Assembly (NCBI GenBank): GCA_019119895.1
Contig: DWWD01000045.1
Span: 1 to 40,069, forward strand
DNA length: 40,069 bases
Direction of reading: 5' to 3'
Source of the DNA: Candidatus Anaerostipes avistercoris
GTDB taxonomy: Bacteria > Bacillota > Clostridia > Lachnospirales > Lachnospiraceae
Of the stretch, positions 34,660-40,069 are shown in pieces. The notes under the pieces are model-generated. The model was not told the origin of the DNA. It searched no databases and saw nothing but the letters and a program-made list of their open reading frames with translations. Made by a program: the position numbers and the translations under genes. How positions within the stretch are numbered: position 1 is the first letter of the stretch; each line of letters opens with the position of its first letter.

Positions 34660-34705
34660 GAAGGGCTCAGACAGTGCCGGTGATACGGCGCCGCCTGAGC
34701 CCTTC
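34660..34705. terminator. Hairpin between convergent phnX and HD-domain genes
   Basis: GAAGGGCTCAG (34660-34670) and CTGAGCCCTTC (34695-34705) form a perfect 11-bp stem with an inner GCCG/CGGC. It lacks an immediate T-run on the + strand. A weaker AAACAAA/TTTGTTT hairpin lies just before it (about 34625-34647). Together they probably end transcription from both sides. Confidence 0.6.
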
Positions 34706-34722
34706 GCTGCTGTGTTATTTTC

Positions 34723-35262
34723 CTATTCACCAAAGACTTGTCTGACAAGATCGCAGTATTCCCGATATTCCCGGTATTCTTTCAGTTCTTCGAAACCGGC
34801 GATCAGACCGCGGTAATACCACGCCTGCATATCTTTATCTTTCATATTGAAACGGTTCCAGAGTTCGTCACCAATCTCCTCATAATCTCTTGCCATGGAA
34901 CGGATGTTGGCAAGCTTGTCGCCGAGAGCGATGATCTTGGCATTCCGGGATGCTTCTTTTTTTAGAAATTCTATGGTCCGTCCCTTTCTTTCCACCCAGC
35001 TTTTACTTTTGTCTTCACTTTCCTGCGCTACCAGGGCAGTGACCCGTTTGCCAAAAGCCTGCAGGATATCATTCCTTGAAATATGACTGCAGTCTTCCAG
35101 TACATCGTGGAGAACCGCGGCGGTTATCATCTGTTCATCATGGGTCATTGCGGCAACAATAGACGCCACTTCCAGTGGATGGATGATAAAAGGAATATCA
35201 GTTCCTTTTCTCTTCTGACCGGCATGAGCTTTGGTCGCAAATATGACAGCTTCTTCAAACAT
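34723..35262 (-). CDS. Small HD-domain hydrolase, RelA/SpoT-hydrolase-like
   Basis: A 179-residue protein matching only the HD hydrolase part of RelA/SpoT: AVIFATKAHAGQKRKGTDIPFIIHPLEVA, the HD pair in AAVLHDVLEDC, and ALGDKLANIRSM. No synthetase, TGS or ACT domain follows. Stand-alone members include MESH1-type (p)ppGpp hydrolases, so alarmone or related nucleotide hydrolysis is a reasonable guess, not proved. It is the only minus-strand gene in the second half of the window. Ribosome site AAGAAGGAG. Confidence 0.82.
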   Translation of the reverse strand: MFEEAVIFATKAHAGQKRKGTDIPFIIHPLEVASIVAAMTHDEQMITAAVLHDVLEDCSHISRNDILQAFGKRVTALVAQESEDKSKSWVERKGRTIEFLKKEASRNAKIIALGDKLANIRSMARDYEEIGDELWNRFNMKDKDMQAWYYRGLIAGFEELKEYREYREYCDLVRQVFGE

Positions 35263-35302
35263 GTGGGACTCCTTCTTCTTATAATTAGTTAACCATAACT
35301 TT

Positions 35303-35331
35303 ACTATAAAGCATTTTTTTCAGCCATTCAA
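35303..35331 (-). promoter_or_regulatory. Promoter of the HD-domain gene
   Basis: On the minus strand TTGAAT (35331-35326), 17 bases, TATAGT (35308-35303). A small dyad AGTTA-ACCA-TAACT (35287-35300) lies just downstream. Confidence 0.6.
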
Positions 35332-35398
35332 TAGTGAAAGGGGTGTTTTTTGTTATATTTTTTTCATTTGAACAGGGAAAAAGAAAATTTTGCTGCCA

Positions 35399-35432
35399 CA
35401 ATACTTTTTTGCTTTAAAGTGAAGAAGTATTG
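35399..35432. promoter_or_regulatory. Inverted repeat over the tyrA -35 box
   Basis: CAATACTT (35399-35406), 18 bases, AAGTATTG (35425-35432), perfect 8-bp arms; the right arm overlaps the -35 hexamer. Possible operator for an unknown regulator of aromatic synthesis. Confidence 0.5.
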
Positions 35433-35458
35433 ACTTTTAAGAGGCCGGACGGTAAAAT
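35430..35458 (+). promoter_or_regulatory. tyrA-aroA promoter
   Basis: TTGACT (35430-35435), 17 bases, TAAAAT (35453-35458), 30 bases ahead of tyrA. There is too little transcribed leader for a T-box. Confidence 0.75.
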
Positions 35459-35487
35459 AAAATGAAGAATTGAAGGAGAAAGTAACT

Positions 35488-36591
35488 ATGGACAAGAATT
35501 TTACCATTGGATTTGTGGGTCTCGGACTGATAGGGGGATCTATTGCAAAAACAATAAAAAGAGTTTTTCCGAATTATAAACTTGTCGGATTCGATGAAGA
35601 CAGCGAAACTCTGAGAGAAGCGCTGACAGAACGAACCATTGATGTCGTAGCTGATGACTGCGGGAAAGATTTTGCAGATTGCAGCTATATTTTTTTGTGC
35701 GCTCCGGTACAGCACAATATCAAGTATCTTCAGATTTTAAAAGGAGTTGTTGGTCCGGACTGCATTCTCACTGATGTAGGAAGTGTTAAAGGGGAGATAC
35801 ACAGCGAAGTAGAGAAATTAGAGATGGAGGAATACTTCATCGGAGGGCATCCAATGGTCGGATCGGAGAAAGCAGGATTTTCGTTCAGTTCAGACCGGCT
35901 GATTGAAAATGCATATTACTTTATTACCCCGACAAAGAAGGTGAGTGAGGAAAAGGTCAGAGAATTTACCGGATTTATTGAGGAACTGGGGGCTCTGACC
36001 GTGCTGCTGGATTATGAACAGCATGACGCATTTACCGCTGCCATCAGCCATGTGCCTCATATCATTGCCTCAGAGCTGGTGCATTTGGTGAAAGATATGG
36101 ACACCGACCGGGGAATTTTAAAACAGCTGGCGGCCGGTGGATTTAAAGATATTACAAGAATTGCCTCATCATCTCCGATTGTATGGGAACAGATTTCCCT
36201 GTCCAACCGGGAGAATATCAAGAAACTGCTCTGCCAGGCTAAAGACAGTCTGAACCGTGTCATTCAGGCACTGGACACAGAGGACCATGATTATCTGAAC
36301 ACATATTTTAAAGAAGCCGGGGAGTACCGGGATTCTGTACCGGACAGCGCAGTAGGACTGATGGAGAAATCCTACGAAATCTTCGTTGATATTCCGGATG
36401 AGCCGGGAACTCTTTCTACAACTACAACACTGCTGGCTCTTAACAATATCAGTATTAAGAACATCGGTATCATACATAACAGGGAATTTGAAGAAGGTGT
36501 GCTCAAAATCATGCTGTATGATGATGAATCTGCCAGAAAGGCCAAAGAAATTTTACGAGACAAAAATTATGTAGTATATGAGAGGAAATAG
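35488..36591 (+). CDS. tyrA: Prephenate dehydrogenase with C-terminal ACT domain
   Basis: It oxidatively decarboxylates prephenate to 4-hydroxyphenylpyruvate in tyrosine synthesis. The NAD-binding GxGxxG motif is in GFVGLGLIGGSIA (residues 9-21). Catalytic-domain blocks are GGHPMVGSEKAGF and AAISHVPHIIASELV with the catalytic His. Residues about 295-367 form an ACT domain (VDIPDEPGTLSTTTTLLALNNISIKNIGI), probably for feedback by tyrosine. 367 aa. The start is ATG 35488 after AAGGAG; the upstream TTG at 35470 lies before the ribosome site. aroA follows two bases after its stop. Confidence 0.93.
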   Translation: MDKNFTIGFVGLGLIGGSIAKTIKRVFPNYKLVGFDEDSETLREALTERTIDVVADDCGKDFADCSYIFLCAPVQHNIKYLQILKGVVGPDCILTDVGSVKGEIHSEVEKLEMEEYFIGGHPMVGSEKAGFSFSSDRLIENAYYFITPTKKVSEEKVREFTGFIEELGALTVLLDYEQHDAFTAAISHVPHIIASELVHLVKDMDTDRGILKQLAAGGFKDITRIASSSPIVWEQISLSNRENIKKLLCQAKDSLNRVIQALDTEDHDYLNTYFKEAGEYRDSVPDSAVGLMEKSYEIFVDIPDEPGTLSTTTTLLALNNISIKNIGIIHNREFEEGVLKIMLYDDESARKAKEILRDKNYVVYERK

Positions 36592-36593
36592 AC

Positions 36594-37871
36594 ATGAAAC
36601 TTACGAGAATCGAGAAACTGCAGGGTGAAATTGCTATACCGGGAGATAAGTCCATCAGCCACAGGGCCGTTATGTTCGGATCCCTGGCAAAAGGAACAAC
36701 GCATATCAGCAATTTCCTTGCAGGAGCGGACTGCCTTGCCACCATTGACTGCTTTCGAAAAATGGGAATTGATATAGAGCAGGACGGCACAAATGTGACA
36801 GTCCATGGAAAAGGACTCCACGGCCTGGAAAAACCGGAAGGACTTCTGGATGTGGGAAACAGCGGAACGACGACCCGTCTCATTTCCGGTATTCTTGCGG
36901 GACAGGATTTTGAGGTTGTGCTTTCCGGGGATGCGTCTTTGAATCAGCGTCCGATGAAGCGGATCATGACACCGCTTCGGATGATGGGAGCAGAGATTGA
37001 GAGTGTCAACGGAAATGACTGTGCGCCTTTGAAAATCACAGGAAAGAAGCTCAATGCCATTCATTATGATTCACCTGTGGCTTCTGCGCAGGTAAAATCC
37101 TGTGTTTTACTGGCAGGATTGTATGCGGATGGAAAGACAAGCGTGACAGAACCGGCTTTATCAAGAAACCATACAGAACTTATGCTCCGTTCCTTTGGCG
37201 TGGAAGTCGAGTCTCATGACAGGACAGCAGAGATTACGCCTCCGGAAGAAATGACAGCAGTGGATATCATCGTTCCGGGAGACATTTCTTCCGCGGCATA
37301 TTTCATAGCGGCCGGGCTGATCACGCCGGATTCCTGTATCCGGTTAAAAAATGTAGGCCTGAATCCGACCAGAGACGGTCTTCTCCGGGTCTGCCGCCAG
37401 ATGGGCGCCGACATCCAGATGGAAAATGTGAGAGACAACGGAGGAGAACCGGCAGCGGATCTTATGATTCGTACCAGCAGGCTGAAGGGAACCATAGTGG
37501 AGGGAGATCTGATACCAACGCTGATCGATGAAATTCCGGTCATTGCGCTGCTGGCAGCTTTTGCGGAGGGAGAGACTGTCATCCGGGATGCCCAGGAACT
37601 GAGAGTAAAAGAATCTGACAGAATTGCTCTGACGGTGGATCATCTGGTAAAAATGGGAGCAGAAGCCCGGGGAACAGAAGACGGCATGATCATACATGGG
37701 GGGAATCCCCTTCATGGAGCGGAAATCCACTGTGCGTATGATCACAGAATCGCCATGACATTTTCTATTGCCGGCATTAATGCGGATGGGGAAACTATCA
37801 TCCGGGATTCTGAATGTGTGGATGTATCCTATCCAACCTTTTATGAACAGTTAAAAAGTCTGCATGAATGA
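36594..37871 (+). CDS. aroA: 3-phosphoshikimate 1-carboxyvinyltransferase (EPSP synthase), class II signature
   Basis: It joins shikimate-3-phosphate and PEP in the shikimate pathway. 425 aa with both halves of the inside-out barrel. Substrate motifs: PGDKSISHRA (Lys19), VGNSGTTTRL, SLNQRPMKRI, and the C-terminal LRVKESDRI. The four short motifs used to define class II (glyphosate-tolerant) enzymes are all present: GDKS, SAQVK, RNHTE and NPTR. It is co-transcribed with tyrA. The HAD gene follows after 19 bases. Confidence 0.94.
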   Translation: MKLTRIEKLQGEIAIPGDKSISHRAVMFGSLAKGTTHISNFLAGADCLATIDCFRKMGIDIEQDGTNVTVHGKGLHGLEKPEGLLDVGNSGTTTRLISGILAGQDFEVVLSGDASLNQRPMKRIMTPLRMMGAEIESVNGNDCAPLKITGKKLNAIHYDSPVASAQVKSCVLLAGLYADGKTSVTEPALSRNHTELMLRSFGVEVESHDRTAEITPPEEMTAVDIIVPGDISSAAYFIAAGLITPDSCIRLKNVGLNPTRDGLLRVCRQMGADIQMENVRDNGGEPAADLMIRTSRLKGTIVEGDLIPTLIDEIPVIALLAAFAEGETVIRDAQELRVKESDRIALTVDHLVKMGAEARGTEDGMIIHGGNPLHGAEIHCAYDHRIAMTFSIAGINADGETIIRDSECVDVSYPTFYEQLKSLHE

Positions 37872-37890
37872 TAGAAAGGAAGCATATATT

Positions 37891-38664
37891 ATGGAGAGAA
37901 AGTATTTCTTTTTTGATATCGACGGCACTCTGACAGATCGAAGCAATCACCAGGTTGTGCCGAGTGCTCTGGAAACACTGCATCAATTGGAAAAGAACGG
38001 ACATTTTGTAGCAATTGCCACGGGACGTGCCCATTATAAGGCGGAAAAGTTTACGAAAGCCAACGGATTTTCCAATATGGTGTGCAATGGAGGAAACGGT
38101 CTGGTGATTCACAATGAATTTGTGGAAAATATTCCTTTGGACACAGAAGGATGCAGAGAGATCATCCATCAGGCGGAGGATCTGGGATACGGATGGTGCA
38201 TTGCCGTCGATGATACAAAAGATGTCTATATGACAGACGATTTGTTTTTACGCCAGGTCGGAAAGAGAAAAGAGCCGACCCGGTATATTATAGACGATAC
38301 ATTGAATGTCGATGAGATAGATCATTTTCTGAAAATCTATGTGGCAGTGCCGGAAAAAGAGGAAGAAAAGCTGACATCAAAAGAACGGATCGGACATCTT
38401 CGATTTGAGCCGGAATACCTGATGTTCCAGCCGGACAATAAGAGAGGCGGAATTTTAAAAATGATGGAGCGCCTTCAAGGAGATATAAAGGATGTCGTCG
38501 TTTTTGGAGACGACTATAACGATCTGGATATGTTCTGTCCGGAATGGTATTCCATTGCCATGGGCAACGGATGCCAGGAACTGAAAGACGCCGCGGATTA
38601 CGTGACGGATACCAATCTCAACGACGGCATTCAGAAAGCATGCAGGCATTTTGGATGGATCTGA
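37891..38664 (+). CDS. Cof-type HAD-family phosphatase
   Basis: A 257-residue HAD hydrolase of subclass IIB. Motif I is FFDIDGTLTD, motif II lies in VAIATGRAHYKAEKF, and motifs III/IV are in KRGGILKMMERL and VVVFGDDYNDLDMF. The cap domain lies between residues about 85 and 190. Substrates of Cof-type enzymes are usually sugar phosphates, FMN or PLP, and cannot be assigned here. The start is ATG 37891 behind AAAGGAAG; an ATG at 37864 overlaps the end of aroA and lacks a site. Confidence 0.88.
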   Translation: MERKYFFFDIDGTLTDRSNHQVVPSALETLHQLEKNGHFVAIATGRAHYKAEKFTKANGFSNMVCNGGNGLVIHNEFVENIPLDTEGCREIIHQAEDLGYGWCIAVDDTKDVYMTDDLFLRQVGKRKEPTRYIIDDTLNVDEIDHFLKIYVAVPEKEEEKLTSKERIGHLRFEPEYLMFQPDNKRGGILKMMERLQGDIKDVVVFGDDYNDLDMFCPEWYSIAMGNGCQELKDAADYVTDTNLNDGIQKACRHFGWI

Positions 38665-38677
38665 GAGAGGAGTTAGG

Positions 38678-39931
38678 ATGGGCAGGATTCGGCTTCTGGC
38701 CCTGCTTCTGGCAGGTGCTGTATTTGTAAATCTTTGCAGCCAGACGGTCTTGAGGGCGGCAGGGATGAAAGAAAAAACAGAAAACAGGAATACATCTGCG
38801 GTATCGGAAGAATACCGGGCATTCTGGTTTTCTTTCTATGATTATGATACATATCGGGCAAAATATAAGAAGCCGGACGCGTCAAATTTCAAATCTTATT
38901 TTAACGGGGTGTTGAAGAAAGGGAAAAGCCTTGGAATGAATCGAATTATCGTCCACGTGCGTCCTTTCGGAGACGCCCTTTACAAATCAGAATATTTTCC
39001 ATGGTCTTCGTACATTACAGGAACCCAGGGAAAGAATCCGGGATTTGATCCTTTGGAAATCATGGTATCAGCGGCTCATGAAAATGGGATGAAGATCGAA
39101 GCCTGGATCAATCCATACCGGGTGACATTAAATTCTACAGACTATGGGAAATTGTCAAAAAGTAATCCAGCGAGAAAATGGCATGAAGGAAAATCCACGA
39201 AGCGGAATGTTTTATCCTATGGGGGAAGTCTGTACTATAACCCGTCAAAGAAGGAAGTCAGGGAGCTGATTACCAGCGGCGTCCGTGAAATTGTGGAAAA
39301 CTATGATGTGGACGGCATCCATATGGATGATTATTTTTATCCTTCTTTTACGAAAGAAAATGTGGGTACAGCCTTCGATGCCAGAGAATACAATGAGTCG
39401 GAAGATAAAAAACAGGGAAAAGATATTTATACTTACCGATGCGGTCAGGTAAACAGCCTTGTGCGTCAGATAAAAAAGACAATCCGGGAAATCGATGCTT
39501 CTGTAGTATACGGCATCAGTCCTGCGGGAAACTTTGAAACTCTGACCAGCCGCTATGCCTATTATGTAGATATTTACCGATGGTTGTCTTCGGATGCATA
39601 TGTTGATTATATCTGTCCGCAGATTTACTGGGGATTTCAGCATCCGACGGCGTCTTTCGACCGGGTGACCGATCAATGGGTAAAGGCTTGTCAAAAGAGT
39701 CCGGTGAAATTATATCTGGGAATCGGCGTTTACCGGGCAGGCCATGATGAAGGAGACAGCCAGGAAGAGCAGAAAGAATGGAAATCCGATGCAGATGTAC
39801 TGAAAAACCAGGTGGAGTACGGACGAAAGAAACAAGTGGATGGATTTGCCTTCTTTGATTATCGGGATCTGACCGGGAAGACAGGAAAGAAAGCGGTAGA
39901 GAGATTGACAGAAGCATTGAAAACAGAATAA
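38678..39931 (+). CDS. Secreted glycosyl-hydrolase-like protein, GHL10/YngK family
   Basis: A 417-residue exported protein. An N-terminal signal peptide (MGRIRLLALLLAGAVFVNLCSQTVLRAA) precedes a (beta/alpha)8 domain of PF02638 type: YRAFWFSFYDYDTY, MNRIIVHVRPFGDALYKSEYFPWSSYITG, KIEAWINPYRV, the conserved VDGIHMDDYFYP with probable catalytic Asp residues, YGISPAGN and YVDYICPQIYWGF. Members act on cell-wall or other glycans, but activity is known for few. The gene begins 13 bases after the HAD gene behind GAGAGGAG; the frame extends to 38651 within the HAD gene, which is not used. Confidence 0.86.
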   Translation: MGRIRLLALLLAGAVFVNLCSQTVLRAAGMKEKTENRNTSAVSEEYRAFWFSFYDYDTYRAKYKKPDASNFKSYFNGVLKKGKSLGMNRIIVHVRPFGDALYKSEYFPWSSYITGTQGKNPGFDPLEIMVSAAHENGMKIEAWINPYRVTLNSTDYGKLSKSNPARKWHEGKSTKRNVLSYGGSLYYNPSKKEVRELITSGVREIVENYDVDGIHMDDYFYPSFTKENVGTAFDAREYNESEDKKQGKDIYTYRCGQVNSLVRQIKKTIREIDASVVYGISPAGNFETLTSRYAYYVDIYRWLSSDAYVDYICPQIYWGFQHPTASFDRVTDQWVKACQKSPVKLYLGIGVYRAGHDEGDSQEEQKEWKSDADVLKNQVEYGRKKQVDGFAFFDYRDLTGKTGKKAVERLTEALKTE

Positions 39932-39940
39932 TATTAAAAA

Positions 39941-39969
39941 TTGACAAAACAGTATATATATGATAGTAT
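39941..39969 (+). promoter_or_regulatory. Promoter for a gene beyond the window
   Basis: TTGACA (39941-39946), 17 bases, TAGTAT (39964-39969), in AT-rich sequence. No coding start follows before the window ends, so 39970-40069 is probably a leader. Confidence 0.6.
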
Positions 39970-40069
39970 TTAAATATAGAAAATATATGGAGAAAACAGG
40001 AAATATTCCTTACCGAATGTAATTTTGTGTGATAAAGTATATTTATTAATTGTTCTTTTTGCGTATCTA

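Noticed and set aside
34660-34705. Large hairpin considered as a riboswitch or attenuator
   Set aside because: It lies between convergent genes, so nothing downstream on either strand would be controlled by it; a shared terminator is simpler.
36567-37064. Minus-strand open frame opposite aroA
   Set aside because: aroA is unmistakable on the + strand; the reverse frame has no recognisable motif.

Overview
The window reads as low-to-moderate GC Firmicutes DNA, most likely a gut Lachnospiraceae (Blautia / Mediterraneibacter / Dorea-like). This rests on dense co-directional operons, strong AGGAGG ribosome-binding sites, TTGACA/TATAAT promoters, hairpin-plus-T-run terminators, and the gene set: PTS sugar operons, an OpuB-type fused permease/binding protein, 2-aminoethylphosphonate (2-AEP) use and tyrA-aroA. 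The species is inference. I count 40 genes or gene remnants, 38 on the + strand. I see no tRNA, rRNA, CRISPR array, insertion sequence or phage gene.

Layout. 1-3.7 kb: beta-glucoside PTS locus with a licT remnant, intact bglF and an internally deleted bglA. 3.8-6.9 kb: a methyltransferase, then a YtrA-type GntR regulator with ABC ATPase and permease. 7.0-15.7 kb: a sucrose regulon (scrR, then scrA-scrB-scrK behind a promoter flanked by two identical LacI-type operators), interrupted by a compact SbcD/SbcC-like pair and a CmpB-family membrane protein. 15.7-19.3 kb: tcdA, an OpuB-like quaternary-amine ABC importer and an internally deleted ferredoxin-nitroreductase. 19.3-21.9 kb: YeiH exporter divergent from a LysR regulator, plus a small alpha/beta hydrolase. 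22.0-26.1 kb: two tandem deoC genes, an inositol-dehydrogenase-like gene, remnants of a mannitol/fructose-type PTS and a DeoR regulator. 26.1-28.1 kb: M18 aminopeptidase and a DUF1275 protein. 28.2-34.6 kb: RpiR regulator, ABC importer, phnW and phnX, a complete route taking 2-AEP to acetaldehyde and phosphate. 34.7-39.9 kb: small HD hydrolase (minus strand), tyrA, class II aroA, a HAD phosphatase and a secreted GHL10-type glycosidase.

Two things stand out. First, the leader of the 2-AEP importer operon can form an 11-bp perfect helix that buries the ribosome-binding site of the ATPase gene. A GC-rich tetraloop hairpin lies inside the loop, and a competing fold would free the site; this looks like an undescribed RNA switch. 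Second, at least four loci (licT, bglA, ferredoxin-nitroreductase, mtlA/mtlF) carry clean deletion scars, two of them exactly in frame, while neighbouring genes are full length. That means either a recent bout of deletion in accessory metabolism or an assembly artefact.

Functionally the window is a carbon- and nutrient-scavenging region (beta-glucosides, sucrose, a deoxy-sugar-like substrate, quaternary amines, 2-AEP) followed by housekeeping aromatic amino-acid synthesis.
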